Shown in pieces: positions 43,682-54,539 of a DNA stretch of 64,000 nucleotides. The translations under genes and the position numbers were made by a program. Where the stretch lies: the NCBI GenBank assembly GCA_036874045.1, contig CM072340.1, positions 4,045,001 to 4,109,000 of the forward strand. Reading direction: 5' to 3'. Source of the stretch: Cymodocea nodosa. Lineage: Eukaryota > Streptophyta > Magnoliopsida > Alismatales > Cymodoceaceae. Within the stretch, counting starts at the first letter, position 1, and each line of letters begins with the position of its first letter. The notes below the pieces were generated by a model that ran no database searches, was not told the DNA's origin, and saw only the letters and a list, made by a program, of their open reading frames with translations.

Positions 43682-45055
43682 ATAACCAGATAATGATCTC
43701 CTTCTGTCAACATCACCTGCATAGTCTAAGTCTGTATAACCAACCATAGTACAACCCTAATCTGCTGCATACATCAAGCCAACACCTGGAGTTCCTTTCA
43801 AATATCTGAATATCCTTTTAACTGCTTTCCAATGTTCCTTGCCCGGATTGGACATGAACCTACTAACAACACTCAAAGAATATGCCAGATTAGGCCTAGT
43901 GCATACCGTAGCATACATAAGACTTCCAACTACCTGTGCATAAGGAACTCACTACATATCAAGCTTTTCAGAATCAGTTTGTGGACACATCGCAGATGAC
44001 AATTTGACATTTCTGTCATAAGGCATGCTAATGGCTTTGCATGAAGTCATACCAAATCTGCTAAGGATCTTCTCAATATATTTCTGTTGATTCAAAAATA
44101 ACTTACCAGAATTTCTTTCACGCCTAATCTCCATTCCAAGAATTCTGCCAGCTGGACCAAGATCCTTCATATCAAATTCTGATTTTAATGTGTCCTTCAG
44201 CTCCTATATCACTTCGATATTCTTCACAGCTATAAGAATATCATCAACATACAATAACAAATAAACATGTGTATTCTTATCAAGAGTTTTAACATATACA
44301 CATGAATCATAGTTGCTGCGTCTAAAACCAACTTTAACTATAAAGGCATCAAACCTTTTGTACCATTGGCGTGGTGACTGTTTAAGTCCATACAAGGACA
44401 TATTTAATTTGCACACCCAATCAGATTTACCTTTCACCACAAACCTTGTTGGTTGTTCCATCCAAATATTTTCTTCCAACTCACCATGCAAGAAGGCTGT
44501 CTTTACATCTAGTTGTTCCAATTCTAAATTCTGTGCTGCAGCAATGGATAACAAAATTTTAATAGATGTATGATGCACAACAAGAGCAAATACTTCATTG
44601 AAGTCAACTCCTTCTCGTTGTGAATAACCTTTGGCGACTAATCTTGCCTTGTGCTGCACACCTGCGTTGCCTTGAGTCCCAATCTTCTTCTTATAGACCC
44701 ATTTGCAACCTACAATATTTGTGTTCTTTGGACGTTTCACCAGTTCCCAAGTCTTGTTCTTATGGAGAGATTGGAGTTCCTCCTCCATAGTAAACATCCA
44801 AAGACCAGCTTTTGAATCTTTCATTGCAGCTTCATATGTAGGTGGATCAACAGAATCCTCCACCTCAACTGCTACTTGTAAGGCAAAAGCAACCAAACTG
44901 TCGTAGCCATATCTAATAGGAGGTCTAACGTCCCTTCTAGGACGATCTTTGCCAATGGTTCTTGGTGGTGGTTGCTCCACCTCTTCTTCCTCAACTTCAT
45001 TTTCCTGAGTTTCAGATGAGATTTCTTTAATTTCAACTTGATCAGTGATAGGCGA
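43682..45055 (-). pseudogene. N1 reverse transcriptase
   Basis: The main piece (44980-44204, 258 codons) has the integrase-RT linker, TNIVGCKWVYKKK, ARLVAKGYSQREGVDFNEVF, QLDVKTAFLHG, MSLYGLKQSPRQWYKRFD and the catalytic box VYLLLYVDDILIA with intact YVDD. A second piece (44170-43952) gives MKDLGPAGRILGMEI, LFLNQQKYIEKILSRFGM and related thumb sequence. The reading continues with stops to about 43682, where S1 is inserted. A stop right after the YVDD piece and others further on break the frame. A Val replaces the usual Pro in FAPV near 44590. RT would copy the genomic RNA. Confidence 0.9.
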
Positions 45056-45995
45056 CTACTGTGTGTCATCTATCTCCATCTGTTCAGGAAGGGTGTGCTC
45101 AATTTCTGGTGTTTCACTTGCTTGTTTCTCTGTTGCCTGCAAAAGAGAATTCTCATCAAAAGTAACATCACGACTATATATTACTTTGTGAGACTCAATA
45201 TCATATATCCTGTATCCCTTTACACTAACACCATAGCCCACAAATATGCCTTTCTTGGCACGTGGTTCCAGCTTGCCATTGTTCACATGATAGTAAGTTG
45301 GACACCCGAAAATTCTGAGCTTTGAATAACTAGCAGATCTTTTCAACCATACCTCAAGAGGTATCTTTCCATCTAAGGCACTAGAAGGGGACTTGTTCAC
45401 CAGATAGGAAGCTGTGTTAATAGCCTCTGCCCAAAACTTCTTGCTCAAACCTGCATGAGACAGCATACAACGTGCCTTTTCTAGGAGTGTTCTGTTCAAT
45501 CTTTCAGCCACTCCATTTTGCTGAGGGGTATACCTGACAGTGTTATGCCGTGTAATGCCTTCATCTTTACAAAAGTTATCAAATTCTTGAAAACAAAACT
45601 CAAGACCATTATCAGTTCTAAGATATTTTACCTTTCTGTCTATTTGGTTTTCTACCTGCTTCTTCCAATGCTTGAAGCAAGAAAAAGCTTCACTTTTGTG
45701 TGTCAAAAAGAAAACTCAGTTCATCCTTAAATGATAGTCAATGATAGAAAGAAAATATCTGGAACCTGCAATAGAAGGCTGACGTGAAGGCCCCCAACAA
45801 TCAGCATGAATATAATCAAGAACTCCCTTGGAGCTATGCTGACTATGTGCAAATGACACTCTTTTCTGTTTGCCAAAGACACAATGCTTGCACATGTCAA
45901 TACAAGCAACCTTGTGCCCATCAAACTTGCCCAAACTACTCAGTTTTTGCATTCCTTTCTGCCCTAAATGACCTATCCTTGAGTGCCACATGAAA
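45056..45995 (-). pseudogene. N1 integrase
   Basis: Two open pieces. 45991-45716 holds the HHCC zinc finger (MWHSRIGHLGQKGMQKL ... MCKHCVFGKQKR) and the first catalytic Asp (YIHADCWGPSR). 45706-45056 holds the second Asp (YLRTDNGLEFC), Glu (QQNGVAERLNRTLLEKARCM) and the C-terminal block GIFVGYGVSVKGYRIYD, VIYSRDVTFDEN. A stop/frameshift near 45715 separates them; otherwise the catalytic triad is complete. It would insert the element cDNA. The match to the C integrase (48350-49337) shows that the two elements are related. Confidence 0.9.
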
Positions 45996-46051
45996 GAAAA
46001 ATCCTACTGACCAGATATAGTTGATGTAGCTGCGCCAACAATTGGAGTGCC

Positions 46052-46560
46052 CTACAAAATGTATAAGGGACCAGATTTGGTTCCCTTCATAACAACTAAC
46101 GAGCCTTTTAGTATGTTGATCTTCCCCTCACCACCTGTATATCTATAACCCTTAGCATCAAGGGCCATCAATGAGATCAGACTTTTTTCAAGCTTTGGGA
46201 TGTGCCAAACGTCCTCTAGAATTCTAACTATGCCATCATGTAGTTTAAATTTTATAGTGCCCACACCAACTCTAGAACACACATCATCATTGGCCAAAGT
46301 CACTTGGCCACCCTCCACCTGCTCGTAGGTGTCAAAATACTCCCTAGTAGGAGTCATATGATGTGAAGCTCCTGAGTCCATAATCCACTGATCATCAGAA
46401 TAGGCATTGCAACAAACTGTAAGAGAAAAGTCATCACCTGACGTAGAATTGGTTTCTGCCACAGCAGCCTTTCCTTTGTTCATAAGCTTGAGACAATGTG
46501 ATTTCCAGTGTCCTTTCTCCTTACAGTAATGGCAAGTATCCCTAGAGTACTTGCCCTTCG
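46052..46560 (-). pseudogene. N1 zinc knuckle and aspartic protease
   Basis: The reading from about 46560 gives a CCHC zinc knuckle (CHYCKEKGHWKSHC) at the end of gag, then the protease frame 46483-46052: WIMDSGASHHMTPTREYFDT with the catalytic DSG, QVTLANDDVCSRVGVGT, ILEDVWHIPKLEKSLISLMA and GSLVVMKGTKSGPLYIL. A TAG follows where C has Gln (YILQG), cutting it off from integrase. The knuckle has all four ligands. It would bind RNA and process the polyprotein. Confidence 0.88.
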
Positions 46561-46599
46561 ACTTGCTTCTGCTTCTATTCTTTCCTCGACCTTGTCTCT

Positions 46600-47224
46600 A
46601 GCTTCTTCCCCTGTTCTCTTGCTACTGAGCTAAGAGGCCAACACCACTTGCCTCGTTTCTACCATGCACCATGTGCCTGAGCTCCCTAGAATGAAGGCTG
46701 GACCTCACTTCTTCCAGTGTAATTGAATCTCTTCCAACTACACAAGACTGAACAAAGTTTTCATAACTTAATGGGAGTGAACAAAGCAAGATAAGAGCTG
46801 CATCTTCATCTTCTATGATTACTCCAATATTCTTGAGTTCCATCGGAATAGCAATTAGCTGATCTAAATGCTGCTTAAGAGGTACACATTCTATCATCTT
46901 TAAAGAGAACAATCTCTACTTTAACAACAATTTGTTTGTTAAAGACTTAGTCATATACAATGACTCAAGTTTCTGCCAAAGACCTAACGAGGTAGATTCA
47001 TCAGCAACTTCTATTATAACTTCATCAGACAAACACAACAAGATGGTGGAGTGAGCTTTCTCCTCCTGCAATTCAAACTCTAGCGAATTTCTATTCAAAG
47101 TAGTTTCCTTATTTAAAGGAGCCCAAATACCTTGTTGCTTTAGAAGTGCTTTCATCTTAATTTACCATAAGCTGAAGCTATTCTTACCATCAAAATTTTC
47201 TATCTTCAACCCCAAAGTATTCAT
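46600..47224 (-). pseudogene. N1 gag, N-terminal and central part
   Basis: The ATG at 47224 begins MNTLGLKIENFDGKNSFSLW, followed by a TAA where C has a Gln codon. The piece 47155-46916 continues MKALLKQQGIWAPLNKETT and LWQKLESLYMTKSLTNKLLL; the piece 46912-46622 has PLKQHLDQLIAIPMELKNIG, VVGRDSITLEEVRSS and LHSRELRHM. This is the UBN2/gag_pre copia gag. The pieces stay in register with C gag apart from single-base damage. The small basic region and zinc knuckle follow at 46600-46490. Gag builds the particle; this copy is interrupted. Confidence 0.85.
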
Positions 47225-47554
47225 GTTTTCAAAACAACAAACAACCAGCAATACACACGAGATACAATGTGATTTCAACAAACACAATTCTGCGGCAAGG
47301 TACACAATAGCAAGCAATATCTCAACAACAATATGCTACTTAAACTACTGATTTCAAAGAAATGCAATCAGCCACAGGCCAAGCACACTACTTAGCACAA
47401 AATAGTAGCAAATACTCACACAAACCAAGCACAAAACCACAATCACAAAATGCCCAAAATCCGACAATCAAAGAGTCACTCGTCCAGAAAACTGTTGTGC
47501 CCTAGCCAGACGCCTCCTGCTGTATCTCTCTGAATACGAAAATTTTGACCACGA

Positions 47555-47943
47555 AATTTTAAAGGAAAGAAGTTCAGGAAGCTTACTACACGTCCTCAAA
47601 ATTTGAGATGCAACAGAGCATGGACGAGGAAGGCACACGACTTGACGTCAGAGTGTGCAGACTAGCACCGACGACGACAACAGTTGCGGCAATGGGGGAT
47701 ATCCTTGCGGAAATGGCTTGAACCTTGATCAATCTCTTCAAAATTTTAAAGTAAGGAATTTCAGGAAGCTTACTACACGTCCTCAAAATTTGAGACGCAA
47801 CGGAGCACGGACGACGAAGGCGCACAACTTGGCGTTGGAGTGTGCAGATTGGTGCCGGCGATGACAGCAGTTACAACAATGGAGAGATCCCTTGCAGAAA
47901 TGGCTTGAACCTTGATGAAACTCTTCGAAACTTCAGATGCAAA
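47555..47943 (-). repeat. 187-bp tandem duplication in the N1 leader
   Basis: The sequence from about 47555 is repeated from about 47742, with both copies starting AAATTTTAAAG and containing TCAGGAAGCTTACTACACG and GAAATGGCTTGAACCTTGAT. The copies differ at many positions. It lies between the primer site and gag. ORFs on either strand here are duplicated chance frames. Confidence 0.85.
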
Positions 47944-47962
47944 TGCGGAGATGTCCAACCTC

Positions 47963-47974
47963 GCTCTGATACCA
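47963..47974 (-). other. Primer-binding site, N1
   Basis: Perfect TGGTATCAGAGC on the minus strand, 2 bases inside the LTR end. Confidence 0.93.
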
Positions 47975-47976
47975 GT

Positions 47977-48349
47977 TGTTGTGCGGAAAGATCAAACAAA
48001 CGTGGAGCATCTAGGGGTGGCGTGGAGAAGAGATCTGTGTGGAAGAGAGGATTGCGAGTGGAGAATTCGAAGAACAACAAATTTACGTGGTTCCCCAACA
48101 TGGGTACATTCACGGGTGATCAATCTATCGTGATTCCTTGCTGTATGGTTGCTGGTACAATGAAGGGGGAGAACAAAATCAAGGGATGGTTTGGCATGAC
48201 ATCCCTTGGACGTGGATGACCCCTTACATATATAGGGGCAACGGTTGGTGATACCCAAAAGATAAGTTTTCCCTTGTACAAATTATCAAAGAAATTCAAC
48301 CATATTCAATGACACATACATATACTTGATGGAAGACACACACATCACA
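47977..48349 (-). repeat. N1 5' LTR (373 bp)
   Basis: Sense is minus, from TGTGATGTGTGTG (48349) to CCGCACAACA (47977). The right flank is CCTAT, identical to that left of the other LTR. It is the same length as the 3' LTR. Confidence 0.93.
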
Positions 48350-49337
48350 CCTATCATTGGATCAGCAGCTGTGACAATAAGTGACCAATAGTTTATGTCA
48401 GCTATTTGGCATTCCAGGTTAGGACATTTGGGTCTAAAGGGAATGTAGAAGCTTAGCACACTTGGCAGGTTAGATGGTCATATCTTTATAGATATTGATT
48501 TATGTAGGCATTCTATCTATGGGAAATAGAAATGTGTTTCCTTTGAAAGAGCAGAACATTCTACCAAGGGGAAGTTGGATTATGTCCATGCAGATTGTTG
48601 GGGACAATCTTAACAACCCTCTTTAGCAGGTTCTAAGTATTTTCTCTCCATTGTTGATGACTTTAGTCATATGACTTGGGTTTTCGTTATGAAACATAGG
48701 AGTGAGGCCTTCAAGAACTTTAAATAGTGGAAGGCTATTATTGAAAACCAAGTAGGGAGGAAAGTAAAATACTTGAGAATAGATAATGGATTAGAATTTT
48801 GCTCAAATGAATTTGACATTTTTGCAAAGATGTAGGCATAGCTAGGCATTATACTGTTAGGGGAACACCACAACAGAATGGAGTTGCATAACGTCTTAAT
48901 AGGACGTTGTTGGAGAGAGCTAGGTATATGCTCTCTCATGCTGGGCTGAAAAAATGTTTTTGGGTTGAAGTGATAACATAGCCTCCTATTTGGTGAACAG
49001 GTCGCCATCTAATGTAATTGGCGATAAGATCCCTTATGAAGTATGGATGGATAAAGTGGCTAACTATTCCAAATTGAAAGTATTTGGATGTCCTGCGTAT
49101 TACCATGTGAATCATGGTAAATTGGAGCCGTATGCTAAGGAAGGCATCTTTGTGGGATATGAAATGGGAGTAAAAGGATATAGAATATATGATAAAGAAA
49201 CAAGAAAGGTCATTCATAGCAGGGATGTTACCTTTGATGAGGTTTCTTTGATGCACAAGAAAGAAAAGTCAACAGTTTTGGATCCACCTAGTACTCCTGA
49301 GCAGGTGGAGCTTGATTTGAATCAATCGTTGATATCT
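48350..49337 (+). pseudogene. C integrase (continues from 27079), truncated
   Basis: It starts with the duplicated CCTAT and continues the C polyprotein: GSAAVTISDQ, then the zinc-finger piece (WHSRLGHLGLKG), then the rve core with DNGLEFCSNEF and an ARQ/NGVA region, in several frames with stops. The better-preserved C-terminal piece (48990-49337) has VWMDKVANYSKLKVFGCPAY, EGIFVGYEMGVKGYRIYDK and VIHSRDVTFDE, matching N1 integrase. At about 49338 it jumps into LTR sequence; RT and RNase H are deleted. A stop interrupts it near 48844. No active integrase is possible. Confidence 0.85.
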
Positions 49338-49452
49338 AACCACATTAAACCTTGGTGTTTTTGCATTTGTTTCACACGTTTTCTCCTTTACCTTCTTCTT
49401 TCTTCTCCACGAGTCCAAGCTTCTCCCTTTCCGTACTTCTCTTCGCATAACA
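49338..49452 (+). repeat. C 3' LTR, last 115 bp only
   Basis: From AACCACATTAAACC to CGCATAACA it matches the end of the 5' LTR (about 24781-24894) with few changes. The first two thirds of the LTR are deleted together with the end of pol. The 16 bases 49453-49468 separate it from LTR-A. Confidence 0.85.
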
Positions 49453-49468
49453 CTTGCATTAATAAATT

Positions 49469-51396
49469 CTCTTAGAGGTAAACAAACAACTTTTCACACA
49501 AATTAGATGTTAAATCCAATTTGTATTTTAACTGCAAGTGCATAGTGTATATTGTATTTGTGTGAAATTACTAGTCGATCTCATAGAGATTAAGAATTGT
49601 GTACTATTTTGATTTTTATATTGGAGTTTATATGTATTTAGTTAAGCACTCCGTTGAGTTATAGTTAACACAACGGACTTAGTTCGTAGAGTTATAGTTA
49701 ACTCAACGGACTAACCTAGTGGATTTAAGTTAACTCCACGAGTCTATCTTTCCAGTTAAATACTATTATTTATAGAGGAATTCAGCCAACCATTAGGCAG
49801 TTCTATAGAATGTAAATAACATCAATTAATCTCTTTAATGCTAGTTAATATTAGATTTTTCATTAAGCAACAACAACATTCAGATATTTCAAATAGTAAC
49901 CATTAAAATCTTTAAGTATCTAGGATGATTCAATTTCAGAAAATTATAAAACTATTTTCTATTTTTTGAATCAAACAAACATAAAACATTTACAATACTA
50001 ATAATGATAATATTAATCACGATACAAAGCAAACAATACAACACTTTAATACTAAATGTAAACACATATAATTTGTTGTTTTTGGTATTTTTGTTTTGAT
50101 ATGTTCTTGAAGTTGAGCGAAAGGTGAAATGTAAAAATCTCTACCGATAGTAAAAACTTCTGTCACTACATGCGACACGATTATACCATTGAAAACTTAA
50201 TCACTTACAATCTTGCCTCCCATCCCTATAGAATCGCGAATTAAGAATTGTAAGATGATCTCCTCTTCAGCATACTAGCATCAATCTGAAACCAATGCTA
50301 GAAGCTTTATGATCTCTTGAGATATGAGTTGGTGCTTGGTGAAAGTGGCTTCCCTTCCTACGACGCGATCACTCCTCACAATGGTTGTCAGTCACTGTGT
50401 TTGGTTGGGAATCGACCCGACATCTGGAAAATATCCTCACAAACCTCTGATGGTTGGTGATTTTGGTGGTGGTGTGGAGCTTCAAGGAACTTCTGACACT
50501 TCCTACAATTAGCACAGTTCTCCACCTACACACACACACTTTTTCATCTTTCTCCTCTTCTTTTAAATTTCTTTTAGTAATAACTGCTTCTACTTAAATG
50601 ATCGGTTGGATTTCCTTCATTCATATCAACGATGGTGATTTCTTCTTCATTCCATGAGTGAATTCCTACGTGATACGTGTAATTGTAGTTTTCCTTCGAA
50701 TTTCTTATTTCTACAACTGATATAGTCGCATATTAGAAAATAAATGGTCCGTGGAGTTAGTGTAACTCAACGAACTTACTTTGTTGATTTAACTATAAAA
50801 CACGTGCAATAAAAAAATAACTTATAAGCTTATAACACTAACACAACGCGTTACCTTAATGTATGTTCAAGTAACTCAATGCGTATAGTTATGATAACTT
50901 AACAAGTTATACATGTGTAGCTCACATGACATAATAAAGCATTTGAATTCAACATGTGCATAATTCTAACTTAATGAGTTTAGAAATTTCGGATACTTAC
51001 AAACCTAACTATCCGATGCTTAGATGCATTTCAGATAGTTAACAAATAACTTACCGAACATTTACTTAAGTCATGCATTTAGGTTACAACATGTGTACTC
51101 TAGGAAATAATAAAATATTCTTTAAGCGTTTAAAACATAACTATCCGATACATGAAATATAACTCTCTGAAATAACAGAAAATTTGGATACTTAAGAATT
51201 AAAAAGCCTATAATTCAACGACAGTTTAGAAATGTACTTAATTAACGTTAATTTTCTAAAATTATGCAGATTCTTTCATTAAAGCATATAACAGTGCAAT
51301 TATAACATAATGGCGTAATTCTCATATGATAAGCTAAATATTATGCAATTAACCATCATTTAACCGTAAATATTATGCACTTTTTCATTCTAAACA
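49469..51396 (-). repeat. LTR-A, 3' copy of element A (about 1928 bp)
   Basis: Sense is minus, from TGTTTAGAATG (51396) to the degraded end near CTTAGAGG (49469). 50790-50985 resembles the S-type LTR U3 (AACGCGTTACCTTA, TAACTTAACAAGTTA). One CGGATA-type unit remains at about 50986-51110. Confidence 0.85.
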
Positions 51397-51435
51397 TTTC
51401 CCCCATACTTAAATTTTTGCTAGTCCCTTAGCAAA
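51397..51435 (-). promoter_or_regulatory. Polypurine tract plus hairpin (element A)
   Basis: The minus strand reads AAGTATGGGGGAAA directly before the LTR start. Beside it is a perfect inverted repeat TTTGCTA-gtccct-TAGCAAA (51416-51435). The same pair occurs at 59975-60012 and, with other stem bases, at 14627-14664. Confidence 0.8.
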
Positions 51436-51569
51436 CTACTAAGATCTAATTAGTTGGTCTTTCTAAAGTGCTAGAACTAATTCTTCATTTTGTATCTTTA
51501 GAATACATAGATTAGATTACTATAATTATATTCTGTATTAATTCAGTAATCTAATTTAACATTCTTTTC

Positions 51570-52490
51570 TCATCTTCATCCTACAAATATATTTAAAACA
51601 TATGTAACTTAACTACAAAATATATTAGCATCACATAGGTGGTAATTATATTATCATTTTTTTCTTAAACATTTGCCATCCTGAATTTTCCAATATGATT
51701 TCCAGAATAAATTTCAACTACATACGAATCAAAACACAATCCAACTCAATATGATTAAAACAAGAAGAATAATGAATTGTATCTCAGATAAACAACTTCA
51801 AAAGTCTAATCTAGATTCATACTTTAGTAATCTTAGATAATAGAAAATATACTCGATTCAAAAGATATCTGTATTTCACAAAACACTTTTATCTTTTTAG
51901 AATAGTATATGCATATTTGTACTTTAAAAGTTACTTTGAAAAGCTTGAATCATACAAGAGCTTTCTAGTGTACTCATGTATCGAGCTTTTAGTCAACAAT
52001 CCTAGATCTGATTAGGATCTTAGGTTGCCAGATTTAAAGAGTCCTTTTTCAAGTCAATAATCCTTACATACTTATCTGCTCAAGTACAAAATGCTTGTGA
52101 TCAAACAAGTCAATAAACTCTCAAAGTTTTTTTTTTTTTTTTTTTCTTTCAACACATTATATATACGTATTTCATTAATACAGATGTAGTAAAACACAAA
52201 TCTCATATAATCCTGCTTCTATAATTTACTGAAAACATGAATCCATATCAATAAGCTCATACTTTTTCTATAGTTTAATAAGATTTACACATAAATCATT
52301 CTACAAGTTTAATCAATCAAATTAAATGTATCCTTGATCATATGTATTTCATTTAATCCAAAAATCAACCTTTCAGCTTTTTCAGGATTTCAGATCTTTT
52401 ACTGAGTTTCAGTTAAGTATTCTGAATTCTTTTAAAATCGTGAAACTATTAAACTCATAAAATTCAGCAAAAACATAAGATACTATACCT
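51570..52490 (-). repeat. Shared noncoding module (element A copy)
   Basis: Reverse complement of the S2 region 37480-38430; sense orientation is the same in both elements. A run of about 20 T lies at 52127-52146. It sits between the two polypurine-tract/hairpin units. No ORF. Confidence 0.8.
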
Positions 52491-52713
52491 AGATTTGTAT
52501 AATAGTAAAATTTGTAGCATTTTATACAAGATTCTAAATATAACATTCAAGTAGTTACAATGTTGTTTTTTTTTAACAATTTCAATTATCGAATAGTTAT
52601 AGGAAATTTCAGTTAGTTACAGCAAATTCATAAAAATTTTCAATTTCCATAGAATTTTGTAGCACCATCCTAGTTCCTTTAATTAACAAAATTACTTGGA
52701 TTTAATCTAATTA

Positions 52714-52757
52714 CCTCTCCCCCCATACCTACATTTTACATTGTCCTCAATGTAAAA
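52714..52757 (-). promoter_or_regulatory. Second polypurine tract plus 10-bp hairpin (element A)
   Basis: The minus strand has TATGGGGGGAGAGG (52714-52727), then a perfect inverted repeat TTTTACATTG-tcct-CAATGTAAAA (52734-52757). It could act as an internal plus-strand priming site. 52758-53185 is noncoding and holds TCAACGAAC / GTTGAGTTA motif pairs at 52810-52865. Confidence 0.7.
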
Positions 52758-53185
52758 GATTTTATAGTAAATACAGTAAATGTTAGTAGGCATGAATATT
52801 GTTTCGTTGATTTATCACCTAACTCAACGAACTTAATTTGTTGAGTTAATGAATAACTCCACGAACTAAGTTTAATTGTAAATTCAAGCTAAGTAATTAA
52901 TTACATACCATGTTCTTTTGTATTTCTTTCAATATCTTCTAAATTTTGATTCTGAAAAACTTTTCATTCACAAATAAAAGCAGAATATATAACAAAATAA
53001 TGAAACATAAATTGTTAAATTAGTGTCTTGTGTGGAACCCAGGTTCTTATACCTTTAGAGGCTCACAAGTAAGCTAGTTGGTTTCCTAGAACAGATACTA
53101 ACAAACTAGATTGATATTTTGTTTTTTTTCTTTTTCTTAACATAAATGCAAAATACACACAACATTAAAAGTACAAAATCACAGT

Positions 53186-54324
53186 TTAAGAACATGATTG
53201 AAAAGTTGTGTCAAATGGAATAAATGTGTCAGTCCAAGCAAACTTTTTAGGCATAATTCTTCTTGCTATAAATTCTGTTTTAATGAAGTCTGCTCTCTTT
53301 TTTAACTTGTAAACTTGCAGTATGTTATCAATACTAATATAAGTGTATTACCATTAATAAATTGAAATGTAGAAAGGGATCCTTTTTTGTTCTAAGATAA
53401 TGTAGTTGTTTCTATTTCTACAGATATTTCAATATATTCCTTTTCCCATTTCCATTCATTTAGGTCTTTCATAATCCATATTTGAAATTTCATAAGTTCA
53501 TCCCGCCATCTTATTAGACATAAAGTAGGATCATCATATTCAGTATACCACATTCCTAATTGAATTTTATCATGTTCCGTAAATGGTGGCTCAACTATCT
53601 CATTAGGTATAGGCAATATTTCTATAAAGTTATCATTATAACTGTTTATGCTTACTATGTATAAATCTGATCTAAATGCAACTAATATATCTGTGACTAG
53701 ATATATATATCCATCAAGTATGACATGTATGTTGTTAATTAACATTTTCTGTCTTAGATATATCATAGTATTTTCAGTCCAAGATCTATTTAGAAAATTA
53801 TACACACTTAAATATAAATCTTCATCCCAATTTCCAATTGGTCTCTAGTAATACAATTTTTCAGGAATGGTCAAATTTTTATCAGAAAATGTTAATGCTG
53901 ACCCACAATTTTTAGTTGGTACTTCAAATCTATTAGGCCTTCCTATATTCCATTCTTCTCTACTGATAGGATTTCTAATCAAAATATCGAGAAACAGAAT
54001 TGCATACCTTGGTTTGGTTTTGTAAATAATTAATCCTTCATCTATCCCCATAATATGATCTATTCCTTTTAATGTATTGGGTGGAATTCCAGTAGTTTCT
54101 TCCATATTCAGATATTCATAGCTGATTGAATTACAATTAAATGACTTCCACAAAAATCCATCTCTAATATTAGTCATTTTTGCAGCCTGTAGTCCATGAA
54201 AATATTTTCCTCTCACACATTCTTTAATTTCCTTTGACACACAACACAATCTGCATAGATCTTTAGCTGATAGGTTACTTAGTACTTCCCTTAGTGCATT
54301 TAGTGGTAATTTCATCAATTCCAT
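53186..54324 (-). pseudogene. Captured F-box/FBA gene (element A)
   Basis: Intronless plant F-box protein gene, about 380 codons, in sense orientation inside the retroelement. The N-terminus is an F-box: MKLPLNALREVLSNLSAKDL, CRLCCVSKEIKECVR (about residues 4-38), which would bind SKP1 in an SCF ubiquitin ligase. The rest matches the F-box-associated (FBA) pattern: DLYLSVYNFLNRSW, ILDGYIYLVTD, LYIVSINSYNDNFIEILPIP and FQIWIMKDLNEWKWEKEYIE. In-frame stops occur at 53845-53847 (a Trp codon in A') and 53392-53394, and a 1-base deletion near 53340 shifts the tail. No introns or poly-A remnant are seen. The host gene of origin is not recognisable. Identity as F-box/FBA is confident; activity is lost. 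Confidence 0.82.
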
Positions 54325-54539
54325 CTGTTGTGATTCTGTATAAACAAAATTTAGCAGAGATGAATTAACATAGCTACTTACTTACCCTCATGGAGTTAGG
54401 TCATAACTCAATGAACTAAGTTCGTTGAGTCAAGTAATAACTCTACGATACTACTAACTACAATTAAACTTACCATTTTTCTTTTTATATTTTTCTACTT
54501 ACAATATTATACATAGTTGTTTCAGTTATACTACTTCAT

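Larger units (their letters stand above)
27080..48349 (-). mobile_element. N1: complete Ty1/copia element (5.5 kb own DNA) inserted in C
   Basis: Minus-strand element with two 373-bp LTRs (47977-48349 and 27080-27452), perfect 5-bp target duplication CCTAT (27075-27079 / 48350-48354), primer site 47963-47974, gag, protease, integrase, RT, RNase H and a polypurine tract in the usual copia order. It is split between RT and RNase H by S1 (27914-43676). With that insertion and one duplicate removed it measures about 5.5 kb, the standard size for a short copia element. Coding regions contain several stops. The two LTRs differ at about 21 of 373 positions by hand count. Confidence 0.93.
24587..49452 (+). 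mobile_element. C: Ty1/copia element (about 3.6 kb of own DNA) split by a 21-kb nest
   Basis: The plus-strand element begins with an LTR at about 24587-24894, primer site 24897-24908, leader, gag (25892 on) and protease to 27079. It resumes at 48355 with the integrase and ends in a partial 3' LTR at 49452. The protein reading continues directly from YILQGKPII at 27079 to PIIGSAAVTI at 48350, proving that the two halves are one element separated by N1. RT and RNase H are absent: integrase is fused to LTR sequence at about 49338. No target duplication was found for C itself. Confidence 0.88.

Noticed and set aside
47586-47958. Pair of similar ORFs (79 and 61 codons) as a small gene family
   Set aside because: They are the two halves of the 187-bp leader duplication read on the minus strand; no start context or motif.
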